The notes beneath the pieces were generated by a model. The model worked only from the letters and a program-made list of their open reading frames with translations. It was not told the origin of the DNA and did no database searches. The position numbers were made by a program, and so were the translations under genes. From NCBI GenBank assembly GCA_019915015.1, contig JAHBBC010000017.1, positions 620,001 to 684,000 of the forward strand: a stretch of DNA of 64,000 nt. The letters run 5' to 3'. Positions 44,289-54,850 of the stretch are shown piece after piece (positions within the stretch are counted from its first letter, which is position 1; each line of letters begins with the position of its first letter). The stretch is from Auriscalpium vulgare (lineage: Eukaryota; Basidiomycota; Agaricomycetes; Russulales; Auriscalpiaceae).

Positions 44289-45990
44289 ATGTCTGCGTTC
44301 TCCCGCCCTATCAACCTCAGGAAACGGCTGTCCGCCGTAGAAGCGCTCGTCGCCTCCCTCCCCACAGTCGACTCCGCCCACTACGGCGAGTTCGCCGCGA
44401 ACTGGGAGTCGGCCACGGTGAGTGCCCACGGCCTCTCGCTCCCGACGCTCTGCTGACCCTCCCTTGTGTCCAGTTCGCCTATGCTGAGGTGTTGGGGGAG
44501 GACCCCCCGCCGTCCGAGGTGCTGGACAGGATCGGGGCCGTGTCCGCCGTTGTCGACGCCTGGCCGTCCTCCGGCCTCTCCCCCACGCCGTCCTCACCCG
44601 CCATCCCCTACTCCACTCCCGTCGCCGCTCCCCTCTCCCGTCAGGCTGGCAAGCGGGCCCGCGCCGACAGTGCCCTCCCCGCGCCTTCTGTCCGCCCCCC
44701 GGTCTCCTCCACGCCTCACCGCGCCGCCGCCCGCGCTTCCCCGCCGCCCACCAAGCGCAACCGCGAGTCCGCCCCCTCCGAGGCTGACGCCGAGGCCGAG
44801 GTCGACGAGCTAGATGAGGCGGGGGACCCGCAGGAGCCCGTCGCGCAGCGCACCCGCGGCGCCACCAAACTCCCCGCCCCCCGATCAGTCCCCGCCGCCG
44901 CCAAGTCGAAGGGCAAGGGCAAAGCCGTCCGCAGTTCCAAGCGCCCCGCCAACGTCCCCTCCGGCTCCCTCGTGCCTCCGCCCGCCGCCACTGTCCCCTC
45001 TTCCGAGGCCGGCTCCCCCGCGCCCGCCGCCGACCCTTCCACCTCCGTCAAGGGCGCCAAGATCCCCGTCGCTGACACCTTCCCGGGCCGCCGCCTTCAG
45101 GTACGTCGCCCTTTTCTTGTCCGTCGTGTTGCGCCGCTCACACTCCGACCCTCAGGCTTCCGCCCCCTGCTACCGCTTGCGCCACGATGGACTCCCACCC
45201 CACGTGCTTCTTCACGGACGTCAGCGGCCGCCAGTGCCATCGCTGCTTCGTGGGCCACCACAAGTGCGACGACGGTGTCCGCGGGACGCACTTCTACGTG
45301 GTGGGCAGCGACGGAGTCTCGCAGGATGTCGACCCTGCCGGCATCCATGTCCGTCCCCGGTCCTCCGCCTTCGACTGGGCCGACCACCCCGACCCTGCCG
45401 GCGCCGTCCCCATCCTCCGCTACGACTCCCCGCCGCAGCTTTTCCGGACCTACAACGCGCTCACGGAGGAGCTCAACACCATCAGCGTCAACTACGCGAC
45501 GCTCGACGCCCGGGCCCGCGGCATTGTCGCTGAGCGGAACTGGGTCTGGCGGACCCTGCAGCAGCTCGGCGACCCCGCGTTCCCTGCGCCTGCCGGGGGC
45601 CTCATCTCGCCGCAGGTTGGCCCCTTCGATCCGCCGCGCCGCCTCCCTCTCCCTGCTCCCTCCGCGTCGCGTGCCGCTTCTCCCGCGCCGGCCAGGCCTG
45701 CCTCGCGCCTCCCCCTCGCGCCACCCTCGTCGGCTCTCATCGCCTCTTCCCTCCCGCTGCTTAGCGCCGCCGTCGTGCCTCTCGTCGGTCGCGCTTCTCG
45801 CCTTCCTTCCCCCGTGCCTCCGGTTGCTCCCGCTGCGCCCTTCTCGCCGCTCGCCTCTGCCGCTCCTCCCGCGTCGGACCCTGCCCCCGGCCCTACCATG
45901 CCTACCGCCGCCGCTCCCTCCTTCGAGGATGTCGGCACGCCGCCCTCCGCCGCGGCTGATGGTCCCGCTGACCCCGCGCCCGCCGCTTAG
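44289..45990 (+). pseudogene. ORF-C, copy R, frameshifted in the zinc cluster
   Basis: Exons 44289-44417, 44474-45100 and 45156-45990 match copy L, but exon 3 is 835 nt instead of 834. A T is doubled at 45177-45178. The frame leaves after CYR, so the second cysteine and everything after it are lost. A downstream ATG (45187) could still start a protein with the last four cysteines and the C-terminal half. The first two exons are otherwise open and nearly the same as in copy L. Confidence 0.8.
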
Positions 45991-46403
45991 CCGCTTGCGA
46001 GCCTTCTTCAAAAGGAGTCGCCCCTGCTTCAACAGCAGAGGGCCTTGGTGCTTCGATGCGGGGGGCGTTCCTCGTGTCCTAGGTGGGGGTTTCGGCGTCT
46101 CGCTGTCGTGTTGTCCGCTCGTTATCGGTCTGTTCATAGTTGTTCGCTATCCGTCGCTACCTCTTTGCTGTGTACATAGAATTTGCTATCCTGCTATGTT
46201 GTGAATAGAGTCAATTGCTTGTGTCACAGTGTGAGCGTGTCCTATCGCGTTTCCGGCGCGACCTCAGCCTTGTTCCAGACCCTTGAAGCCTTAGTCGGTG
46301 CCTGCCCAGTCCGAGCTTCGCTAGCGCTCGCGACCTCGACTTATCGTCCTGACTCGTCTCCATCCGTACTTCCAGCTGTTCAGTCCTACATACCACCGTC
46401 TAA

Positions 46404-46441
46404 TCCTCCCCCCAACTGAAATATCGACTGTCCTCAGTCGC
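46404..46441 (-). other. Internal polypurine-tract block, copy R
   Basis: Reverse complement of the block at 26608-26645: TCCTCCCCCC at 46404-46413, followed by CAACTGAAAT and GACTGTCC. It lies directly 3' of the pol stop, as in copy L. Confidence 0.75.
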
Positions 46442-46462
46442 CGTAGTGCTGGACGGTACTTT

Positions 46463-49400
46463 TTAGACGGTGATCTCGTCGTCCTTGTCATCGTCTTCCC
46501 GGGTGGGGTCGTCTGCTTCCTCTTCATGAATGGCATCGTGATCCTGCCTATCTTCATGAAGTAGCTCGTCCCTGGACTGTGGGACGTCCAGAAATTCGGG
46601 CAACTCTGGCAGCGCAATGTTCATTCGCGCGAAGTAAGGCAGGACGCAAAACTCCGCGACCGGTCGGTCGAAGAGCGCACCGTGGAGGTCCGCAAGCACG
46701 TAAGGTCCTCCTTTCCGTCGACCAATTACCACGAACGGTCCATCGTAGCGCGGAAGCATTTTGCGATCTAATGACTTCTCGTACCGCGTGAACCGTAGGA
46801 GGACCAAGTCGCCTCTCTTGAAATTGTAGTCGCGAATCGTCGCTTCGTGGTCACGTTCAAATTTTACCGCCGCGATACGTCGCGCTTCAAAGACTTTGTC
46901 GTGGATGGTCCTTAACTGCGCTTTTCTCTTTTGTAGGGCAATTGCCCTGCGCGCTATGAGGTCTGTGGAAGACAGTAGAGACTCGGGCGGAGGCATCAAG
47001 TATGAAGCCTCGATGATATCCAGCGGCATTAGCGGCTGCGTTCCTGTTACCGCGAAGTATGGCGAGCAGCCCATCCTCCGCCTGATCGTTATCCTGTCCG
47101 ACCAGAATACCGAGTACGCGACCGTGGACCATTTTGCAGCATTTCCATCGGCTGCCTTGTAGAGCGCTTGACGTACGTCGAAGTGAGACCGCTCGACTAT
47201 TCCGTTGGCTCGCGAATTATATCCCGATATTCGAATGTGCCGGACTCCATACTTATGCGACAGGGATTCCAAGGCCGACACGAACGGTGCGCCGTTGTCC
47301 GTGACCACTTCTCGCCGGGCGCCCCACCGGCACAAGACGTCTTCGAAAATCCATTTCGCGATGGCGTCCGCCGTCTCCGCCCTTAGCATTCTCCACTCTG
47401 GATAGTGGGTTACGGAGCAGCGTCCTTGCACGATGTATTTGAATCCTCCGCTTGCTGGCATATGCATGGTGTCTGCATACATCTTTGCGAAAAGGTTCGC
47501 CGGCGTTGCCACCGTTGGCGGTATCAGGCTGTGGCGAACTAGTCGGGTTTCGCAAATATGGCACGTTCTCACCCACCAGGCCACGTCTGCGTCCACGTAT
47601 GGCCACCAGAAACGCTCCAACAGCATCATCCGCGTCGCGTAGACGCCTTTGTGTCCGACATCGTCATGAGCTGCTTTGAGGACCGCGATACGTCGGTCTC
47701 CTCCCAGCACGAGTTGGTGCCTGCCTTGGTGGTGCCTTTTGAAAAGGCGGTCCCCATCCCTGAAGAACTGGAGCGCGTATCGAGCGAAACGAGCGAACTG
47801 TTCGTCGGTCAAGTCCGCCGGCCGCGCCAGGGTCCCTAACCAGTCCCTGACTAGTTCCAGCCGCTTATCAGCTTCATGAGCCTTGTCTGATCTGGGAACA
47901 TCGCGATACGTCGCGTCCTGTACTGGTGCGGGTTGCATTTGGACCGTAGTTGCCCAGACGTCGGCCGGTTCATCGTGGGAGCGCCGGGCCTCCTCGCGAC
48001 GTATCGCGTCCTGGCTTGAACCAGCCCCATGTTCGTCTGGTATGCTTCCTGGCCCCGTCCATCCAGCTTGCCGTTGCGAGGCTCTCTCTTGCGCTGTCTT
48101 CGGGACTACCATGTTTACGATATGTGCGAAACCATACACCGCATCAACCCAGTCGTCGAAGTCGTCTTCCTTTTCCAGAGCGTCTCCTGGTTGCCTACGC
48201 CTCCTGGATAGGCCGTCGGGCCCGTGGAAGAGTCCCGGCACGTGCACTAGCTCAAAATGGAACATCAGGATGCCTATAATCCACCTGTTCATACTGGCCG
48301 ATGGCTCGAGGTCAGGATTTTCCAGCATGCCTTTGATATACCTGGCGTCGACCTCAATGGTCAGGTTCCTCACCCCTATCAGGTAGACTTTAAGGGCCCG
48401 CAGGGCTCGAAAAAGACCATAGAGCTCCAGCTTGGGCTGCGAGAACCGCGCTTCGCGATCGTTTAGCGCGATGCTACCAAATCGAGAATATCGGCGTCTC
48501 TTCCTGTCTTGGGGAACGTTGGGGTCCGCCTGACTCAATAGGAAACCCACCGCGATGTACGAGGTGTCTACCGCTAGGATCACGGGGGCCTCCGACGTGT
48601 AATCAATCGGTAGGAGCGCTGGTGATGCGAGGACTGCCTCCTTGAGGTCCTCCATAGCTCGCGACTGTTCGGGTCCCCATTCGAACGGGACGTCCTTCCT
48701 CGTCACGTGTGTCAAGGCATGGGCTCGGTGCGCAAAGTTTCGGATAAAGATGCGCAGGACTCCAACTGTCCCCAAGAAAGCCCGTACGTCTGAGAGGTCC
48801 GTGCACGGCCCCCAATTGCGAATCTTCGCGACCTTTTCTTCGTCTGCCATCCTTCCTTGCGGTGTGCAGCGATGCCCTACCACGTAGAATTCTGGTACGC
48901 ACAGCTGTGATTTCCATCCTGAGAACGTGCCATGACAGTAGCGCATTCGTTGGACTACCCTGTTAACGTTGTTAAAGTGTTCCCATACGAACCGCCTTAT
49001 GCCGTTGTTGCCGGGGATCGTTTCGTATCCTCCGCCTTCCGTCCTGTAGTCCGAGTCCGGCCCCTTCAGGGGGACGTCGTCTATAAAAGGCACCGTAATA
49101 TGCGGGATTTCCGGTTGGAGAATAAAGGTCACGTCGTCGTGGAAGATCGGGACGGAATTCGTCCACCCCATAGGCAGGGTCACCAGCCGTTTTGCGCCGT
49201 ACGGCGTCTGGAAAGTTGTGAGGTCCCTTGAGGCTTCATCTAGTCTCCTTTCGTCATAGCCCACGTAGAGGTCCAGAATTCCCCCGCACGGCCGCCCCGC
49301 AAACTGCTCCGCCAAATGATCTGGGAAGGGGGGTACTCCTGAGTGCGCGATGGTCACCGCATTCAGGGGTTCCAGACTATGGACTATACGGAGGCTGGTC

Positions 49401-50245
49401 CCGTCCTTCTTAACCACACAGAACCACCTAGAGCGGTACGACGAGTTTGAGTCCTCGTAGACTCCCGCGGCAATCTTGGTCTTGATGAGCGCCATCACCT
49501 TGTCGTATATCCCTGGCGGAATCGGAATATTTCGCTGAACCCACGGCCGATGCGGAACTACTGGTATTGTGACGGGGGGGAAGAAGTCTTCTCGGAAGCG
49601 CCCCCGCTCCGAGTCGTCCCAGGCAAATGCCTCGTTTTGTGCGCACATAAACGCATGCATGAGCTTCCTTTCTTCCGGCCATAGGAAATCTCCGTCGTGG
49701 ACTCGGTCAAATTGTTCGCGACGTTCCGCGGTGTACCTTCCCGTGGGTACGAAGTCCGGTGGCTTCTCTGGGAGCGGCGGCATATCCGCCAGGGGGTCCC
49801 CTCTGATCTCTCTGAGGATCCGGAAGTGCTCCGGCAGGTCCGTACGAATGGGCTTTACCTTGAGGTGTGCTGGCTTGTAACGCTTCTTCGTGGCCGCAAA
49901 GACTTCGCGCTGCATCGCGGTCGGCTGTAGCTCACCTCTGTCCGTTTCCTCCTCTCTTTCTCTCCCACTCTCGCCGTCTCCCCAGTCTGCCGCCGTCCAA
50001 ATAAACGTCCCTGCTCTTGCTCGTTCCTCCTCTTCCTCTCCTTCTTCCGCTCGCTTCGCGAACACTCCCGCGTATTCCTCCGGTAGGTCGCACACTGACA
50101 AATAAGCTGACTGCACATCTTCGATTGTAGGCGAGGATTCGAGGTACACCAGGGATTCCATTCTAAGAGTATCAGGCTTATCGGGCTCGAACCCCACGAC
50201 CAGCCCTACCTCCTCCTGGTCCTCCAACAAATCCTCTAGTCGCAA
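46463..50245 (-). CDS. pol: Pol (RT-RNase H-integrase), copy R, intact
   Basis: One open frame of 1260 codons overlaps the gag end by 10 bp and is in the -1 frame of gag. It has no ATG of its own at the start and is probably made by frameshifting at the GGGTTTT site (50245-50251). After a linker of about 225 residues come RT (FIDDV near residue 386), RNase H (AVDTS near 557, with a D-A-R late motif), the integrase HHCC zinc region (about 855-895), the core triad D/D/E at about 924, 982 and 1017, and the GPF/GPY module near 1165. The tail is acidic. The seven-C run at 49574-49580 keeps the frame that copy L lost. It is expected to reverse transcribe and integrate its own and related RNAs. Confidence 0.95.
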   Translation of the reverse strand: MRLEDLLEDQEEVGLVVGFEPDKPDTLRMESLVYLESSPTIEDVQSAYLSVCDLPEEYAGVFAKRAEEGEEEEERARAGTFIWTAADWGDGESGREREEETDRGELQPTAMQREVFAATKKRYKPAHLKVKPIRTDLPEHFRILREIRGDPLADMPPLPEKPPDFVPTGRYTAERREQFDRVHDGDFLWPEERKLMHAFMCAQNEAFAWDDSERGRFREDFFPPVTIPVVPHRPWVQRNIPIPPGIYDKVMALIKTKIAAGVYEDSNSSYRSRWFCVVKKDGTSLRIVHSLEPLNAVTIAHSGVPPFPDHLAEQFAGRPCGGILDLYVGYDERRLDEASRDLTTFQTPYGAKRLVTLPMGWTNSVPIFHDDVTFILQPEIPHITVPFIDDVPLKGPDSDYRTEGGGYETIPGNNGIRRFVWEHFNNVNRVVQRMRYCHGTFSGWKSQLCVPEFYVVGHRCTPQGRMADEEKVAKIRNWGPCTDLSDVRAFLGTVGVLRIFIRNFAHRAHALTHVTRKDVPFEWGPEQSRAMEDLKEAVLASPALLPIDYTSEAPVILAVDTSYIAVGFLLSQADPNVPQDRKRRRYSRFGSIALNDREARFSQPKLELYGLFRALRALKVYLIGVRNLTIEVDARYIKGMLENPDLEPSASMNRWIIGILMFHFELVHVPGLFHGPDGLSRRRRQPGDALEKEDDFDDWVDAVYGFAHIVNMVVPKTAQERASQRQAGWTGPGSIPDEHGAGSSQDAIRREEARRSHDEPADVWATTVQMQPAPVQDATYRDVPRSDKAHEADKRLELVRDWLGTLARPADLTDEQFARFARYALQFFRDGDRLFKRHHQGRHQLVLGGDRRIAVLKAAHDDVGHKGVYATRMMLLERFWWPYVDADVAWWVRTCHICETRLVRHSLIPPTVATPANLFAKMYADTMHMPASGGFKYIVQGRCSVTHYPEWRMLRAETADAIAKWIFEDVLCRWGARREVVTDNGAPFVSALESLSHKYGVRHIRISGYNSRANGIVERSHFDVRQALYKAADGNAAKWSTVAYSVFWSDRITIRRRMGCSPYFAVTGTQPLMPLDIIEASYLMPPPESLLSSTDLIARRAIALQKRKAQLRTIHDKVFEARRIAAVKFERDHEATIRDYNFKRGDLVLLRFTRYEKSLDRKMLPRYDGPFVVIGRRKGGPYVLADLHGALFDRPVAEFCVLPYFARMNIALPELPEFLDVPQSRDELLHEDRQDHDAIHEEEADDPTREDDDKDDEITV

Positions 50246-53200
50246 AAACCCTCCACCCCCTGCTTCTGGGTTCGCGAGATGCGCTTGCGGCCGCGTGGAA
50301 TAGTGGGGATTGACGCCATGACTCCCGTGTTTGGGTCCGTGATCGTGATTGTCTGCCTCTCGTCTGCAAAGTTTTGCACGGTACTTCCCGTGAGAACGTC
50401 AAAGGGCCTCCCCAGGAGCATGTCGTACGCCGGGTTGCGGATGATATGCACCTGTACGTACAGCGTTATACCCCCAATCTTCATCGGGACGTTTCTAGCC
50501 AGGCCTAGCGACCTATCGCGACTTTTGTTGGCCGATATCATATCCAGGCGAACGTTCGGATCGTAATGCAGCCCGAGGTAATGGCATACGTCCTCGGACA
50601 TGGAAATAATCTGCGACCCGGGATCCACGACTGCCTCGATGTGCGCTTGGTTGTCGACTAGTGGCAAGATCGAACGGAGGGCCAGCGATTCCTTGGCGAC
50701 TTCCAGCGGCTCAGGGTCTGGTTCCCCGTCTCCTGCTTCTCCTAGATCTCCCATCAGAACCTCCACAATGACTTCTCCTACACGCGTCCCCTCGGGCAAC
50801 TCCGTTGGCTGGTGTCCCAGGGCTTGCAGAAAGGTTTCGGGCATATGGTCCGCGAATCCCCTCACCACCTTCTCGTCCTCTCCTGCCCCTTCGTCCTGGT
50901 CAAAGTCAAACGGAAAGAGCTCTGGTTCGCTTTCCACCATCGCCTGGACTACTGGTACTCTTGCCTCGTTTGGGACCCGCTTAGGGGTCACCACGTTGCG
51001 AACTTGAGCGCGTACTTCCGGGGCAATGGACATGAGCTCCCTCTGTGTCAAGGTGACCTCCGCATTCATGGCCCTCTCATAAACCTTATTTGCTATTACG
51101 GGGTCGCGGACCGGGGCGACCTTATTGTATGCTGGGTCCGCCTTGCGCTGCCCCGCGCTTCGTTGGTAACTTGCCGGCCCTATGTACGTCGCGTCGGGCA
51201 CCTTCGCGAAAGGATGGATCGGAGGTGTTAACGGCTCCTCACCCGCTGTGGTGTCTTCGTCGGCCTGCCTTTGTTTATCTGCGCTATCCCCAGTCTCCCC
51301 TGGTCGGTCGACTGCCTCCGGCTCGAAGGAAACCTGCTTCTTGGCTTGCGTAAACGGCTTCCTCTTCGGAATGACCACCTCTGGAATTCGTCGCGATCTT
51401 TCGCGCTCGCCAGGCAGCAGCCCTATTGCCTGGGGAAACTCGCCCGCGTCCAGTGCGGCCTGCCGGCGTTCCTTCTGAGCTTGCCTTTCCGCTCGGGCCG
51501 TCAGGAGCACTGCCATCTCCTGCTGGAGCTCTGTCATTCTGTCTTCGTCGGTCAATTGCAGCGTCAGTTGGATTAGGCCGGCGACCGTCTGCACTTTGGC
51601 CGGCACTGGCTCGTAGTCCATCGTCGTCAGCATCATGGCTTCTGACTGTCCGTGTTGATTCCCGGCGTAGTACGCATCCACACGCTGCTTCAGCGGGCCT
51701 TCTCCTAGCGGGATAAGTCCTCCACCCTTCAGAACGACCCGGTTGTTGTGGTCCCTAGATACGCGACCCGTCGCAATGTAGTCCTGGACCACCATACATT
51801 CCCTGACGAAGTGCCCCGTTTGGCCGCAGAAAAGGCATCCTGACGGCCCTCCCTGTCCGCCTTGATTTCCTTGCGTGGCGCGCGGCTGTTGAGTTCCCGA
51901 GGTACCCCCATAACCCCTCTGACCTCCGCCGTTCCCCTGGTTGACGAGCATCCGCGCGAACTGTTTGGCAACCGCGGCTTTGATTGCTTCTTGAAACTGT
52001 TCTATTTTGATTACAGGCTCCGTCGTTGCAACCGCTACTGCCGGTCCTGCGCTGACCGCTGGTACGATTGAGGGAGTGCCCCTCAGCTCGTACTCTCCTG
52101 CCTCTAGCACGTCGGCCATGGGGTACGGTGTTTCTTTATCGTGGTCCGGCAATTTGATCTGCAGTCTCGTCGCCACCCTGTTCATGAGGCTGTCCTGGAA
52201 AGCGCGAAGGAACGCGATATCGCGCTCACGGGTCGAGATCCTGCTTTTCTTAACCAGGAAGTCGGTGATCGCGAAGAACTGCCGATAGAATTCGCTGAGC
52301 TCGCCGCCGGACGCAATGCCCAGACGGTACCGACTGCCTACGAGCGCGTCCATGTCCGCGATGGTATACTTGCGGTCCTCATCGGCTCCCGGGTACAGTT
52401 TAACAATGGCGTCCTGAAAGTCTTGGTAGGTCTTGGTGGGATCCTTAAACTCCGGCCTCGCTTCCCACTCCTCAGCCGTCGCGACGTCTAGGTAACGCAC
52501 TGCATGGCCCTTCTTCGCCGTATCATCCGCTAGTTGAGCCCGGGCAAAGAGATGGTTCAGCTCGTCGAAGTAACGCGGTAACTCGCGGGCCTTCTGATTG
52601 AAAGACGGTGCGTTGCGGTCCCCGCGGGTAGGCATTGCGACTGGCGCGACGTTGGGCTGAGGCGGTATTGCCTGTTGTCCGCCGCCTCCCCCTCCTCCAC
52701 CGCCTCCGCCTCCGCCGCCGCCTCCTCCACCCGTTCCTGTTCCTTGTTGCTGTGTGCTCATTCCTGACTGTGTTGGCGACTTTGGGTTGCTGGGGTTCGA
52801 ACGGCTTGATGGAGCTTCTTGGGGATTGTTGCTAGCTTCCGCAACGTTTCGCGAAGTCCTATCTTGTAAGGAAACGGCCCGTCCCCATCCCGGACTGACC
52901 CGTTCGTTCCTCGAGCATTCCCCTTCCGGATCATGCCGTGTGTGATGGTCGCTATCGCCACCATCAGAATTCAGAAGCAAACCTTCTAGTCCCTCGATCG
53001 TGACGCGATCCCCTCCTGTGATCAGGGACCTAGGGTCCTCTCCGGCGCGTCGGATCTCCCTACTGAGGGTTGGTCCATGCGGATCCTCTTCTTCTGATGG
53101 CAGACTTGATAGCGATGAGACTTCCCCCTGTTCGTCTTGTGGTTCCTCGATTTCTGCCTCTATGGCCGCCTGTCGCGACGTATTGCGAGCGTCCGCCCTC

Positions 53201-53259
53201 GTGGTCCTCTGCGGCTGTGTTCGCGTTGGGAGGTGGGCTATCTTGGGTTTCGGCGCCAT
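50236..53259 (-). CDS. gag: Gag-protease polyprotein, copy R
   Basis: 1007 residues, the same architecture as copy L: acidic N-terminus, 18-glycine run, capsid-like region, CCHC knuckle at residues 475-488 and D-P-G-S protease motif at about residue 879. Roughly nine substitutions separate the two copies (for example VAKQFARM here, VAEQFARM in copy L). The stop is TAG at 50236-50238. The last residues differ (FCD against FRD) because of one C/T change just after the slippery heptamer. Confidence 0.95.
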   Translation of the reverse strand: MAPKPKIAHLPTRTQPQRTTRADARNTSRQAAIEAEIEEPQDEQGEVSSLSSLPSEEEDPHGPTLSREIRRAGEDPRSLITGGDRVTIEGLEGLLLNSDGGDSDHHTRHDPEGECSRNERVSPGWGRAVSLQDRTSRNVAEASNNPQEAPSSRSNPSNPKSPTQSGMSTQQQGTGTGGGGGGGGGGGGGGGGGGQQAIPPQPNVAPVAMPTRGDRNAPSFNQKARELPRYFDELNHLFARAQLADDTAKKGHAVRYLDVATAEEWEARPEFKDPTKTYQDFQDAIVKLYPGADEDRKYTIADMDALVGSRYRLGIASGGELSEFYRQFFAITDFLVKKSRISTRERDIAFLRAFQDSLMNRVATRLQIKLPDHDKETPYPMADVLEAGEYELRGTPSIVPAVSAGPAVAVATTEPVIKIEQFQEAIKAAVAKQFARMLVNQGNGGGQRGYGGTSGTQQPRATQGNQGGQGGPSGCLFCGQTGHFVRECMVVQDYIATGRVSRDHNNRVVLKGGGLIPLGEGPLKQRVDAYYAGNQHGQSEAMMLTTMDYEPVPAKVQTVAGLIQLTLQLTDEDRMTELQQEMAVLLTARAERQAQKERRQAALDAGEFPQAIGLLPGERERSRRIPEVVIPKRKPFTQAKKQVSFEPEAVDRPGETGDSADKQRQADEDTTAGEEPLTPPIHPFAKVPDATYIGPASYQRSAGQRKADPAYNKVAPVRDPVIANKVYERAMNAEVTLTQRELMSIAPEVRAQVRNVVTPKRVPNEARVPVVQAMVESEPELFPFDFDQDEGAGEDEKVVRGFADHMPETFLQALGHQPTELPEGTRVGEVIVEVLMGDLGEAGDGEPDPEPLEVAKESLALRSILPLVDNQAHIEAVVDPGSQIISMSEDVCHYLGLHYDPNVRLDMISANKSRDRSLGLARNVPMKIGGITLYVQVHIIRNPAYDMLLGRPFDVLTGSTVQNFADERQTITITDPNTGVMASIPTIPRGRKRISRTQKQGVEGFCD

Positions 53260-53349
53260 GTTGATCAGCGACCGGGTGCCGTCTACGAGGCTGATTTTAA
53301 AGCTCGAACACGATCGTCATCACCATACCCCTCGCGGTGGGCTCCAAAA

Positions 53350-54005
53350 TGATACGCTATCACCCGGGACGGACCCTAGCGGGGCGTGCGGCGAGTGCCT
53401 CACAGGACAACAACCACCAACACTGCCTCCTATACGTCGCGATCCAGTCCGGGTGACTAGTCTTGCTGAGGGGGAAGGTGTTCGTGTCGCTGTTGCGCTT
53501 CGTGCCCTCCCCGCGGTCGTGCGGGGCCACCTCCTACCGCCTAAACACCAAACTAAACACTCACCTGCCTGGGGATGCCCTCTACGGGATCCTCCTCCGA
53601 GTGCTTCGCACCCGTGTGCGAAGCGTCCGCCTATGGGCCGTCGCACCCCCTCTTGCCTGTCCGCCTGCCTACCTGTTCCCACATCGGTGGGGTCCTTCCT
53701 TCCTAAGTCTGGTAGCGCCTCAGGCTACAGTTTCTGTGAGGTAAAGGGTGTGGGTGGCTTGCGCCGCCCACAGGTTGATTGGGTTGCTACGTCTCGCGCA
53801 GCTCCCTAAGTAGTGGCTCTACCTACGTCGCTAAGCCCTCCCGATCTAGCCCGTTCCGGTGATCCGTTCCGTCGCCAGTCCCGGTTGCTCCTGGGTCGCC
53901 GGACCACGTTCCCATCACCCCCGCTCCCGCGACCCTGCGCCTCGCATGCTGCTTCCCCGTCTCGCGACGTCTCGCTACACGCTTGCCCGCGGCCTGAACC
54001 TATCA
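53350..54005 (-). repeat. 5' LTR of copy R
   Basis: 656 bp, two CpG transitions away from the 3' LTR of the same copy. The primer-binding-like site follows at about 53328-53346 on the minus strand. Confidence 0.95.
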
Positions 54006-54850
54006 ACGCGACGCGTGTCGGAAGCGTTGCTTTCCGAACGTTCGCAATCGGAAGGCGCATCCTCGTGTCCTCGTCATCGGACCGCCGCTATCGTGCTCGA
54101 TATGGCGCGCCTTGTCTGTTCCCGCGCTCCCCGACGCTGTTTCCCACAGTCGACGACAGAGCGGATCGTTTCCCGCGCCGCTTCCTTTGTCCTTTGACAG
54201 CGCTGATCGTTTGCTCGACATCGTCCCCCGCCTCGTTCCTCGTCGTCTGACCGTCGTATGACTCTCGCACATTGTCCGCACCATTTGATACGACGCCGCT
54301 ATCTTTTCTTTTGTCTTTCCGATGTTTCCGTACTTACTCGATCGGACACGCACTGTACTCGTCGCAACGTATAAATAGTTGTCGGATACTCTGCGAAATA
54401 CAAGTTACGTTGCCCCCTCATCGCTCCGAGCACAAGTCGTGCACTCTCGCCCTCGTCGTATCGTATAGCGGTCAACATTGGTTGACTGCTCTCGCGCCTC
54501 AGCCTCAGTCATCGCCTCAGCCTTAGTTCTCGCCTCTCGTCTTATCGCTCTCATCTTGTTCCATCGTTGTTGCCCCTTTGCCCGAGTCCTCGATCGCAGT
54601 CGCGTCGCAGCCTTTCGACGTCGTACGTCGAAGTCTTGCTTTCCGATCGGTCGGAGAGTCGATCGATCGCCTTGTCGCTGCTGCGCTCTCGATCGGATCG
54701 CAGTACGATTGATCGGAGACGGTCGTCGCTTACTCCGGGACTCCTGACGCTCGCTCGCACACACACCGACATCTCTGCAGCGCTCTAGGGATTGGTGCTA
54801 CGTTACGCATTCCGCCCTACTACCTGGTTGTGTCCATCAGCGGCAGTGGC
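54006..54850 (+). repeat. Right half of the LTR split by copy R, family 2
   Basis: It continues the LTR interrupted at 40457. It has a TATAAATAG box (54370-54378), a GCCCCCTCATCG block about 50 bp later, GCTCTAGGGAT (about 54782), CGCCCTACTACC and a primer-binding-like TTGTGTCCATCAGCGG. Short frames inside are not genes. Confidence 0.55.

Larger units (their letters stand above)
40458..54005 (-). mobile_element. Ty3/Gypsy-type LTR retrotransposon, copy R, with antisense gene cassette
   Basis: 13,548 bp, collinear with copy L but on the minus strand, so the 3' ends of the two copies face each other. Its LTRs are 656 bp (two single-base deletions against copy L). They differ from each other at two sites by eye: near 41009 against 53908, and 41071 against 53968, both transitions at CpG. 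The flanking ACGC at 40454-40457 and 54006-54009 fits a 4-bp target-site duplication. Gag and pol are intact, so this copy could supply the enzymes. ORF-A and ORF-B are intact, and ORF-C has a 1-nt insertion. It inserted into an older family 2 LTR. Confidence 0.95.

Noticed and set aside
46463..50245. Alternative start codon for pol
   Set aside because: The first codons are TTG and not ATG; a -1 frameshift from gag at GGGTTTT explains the expression better.
19038..54005. A single long inverted duplication instead of two insertions
   Set aside because: Each arm ends exactly at LTR termini with its own 4-bp duplication (CCGT and ACGC), which indicates two separate transposition events.
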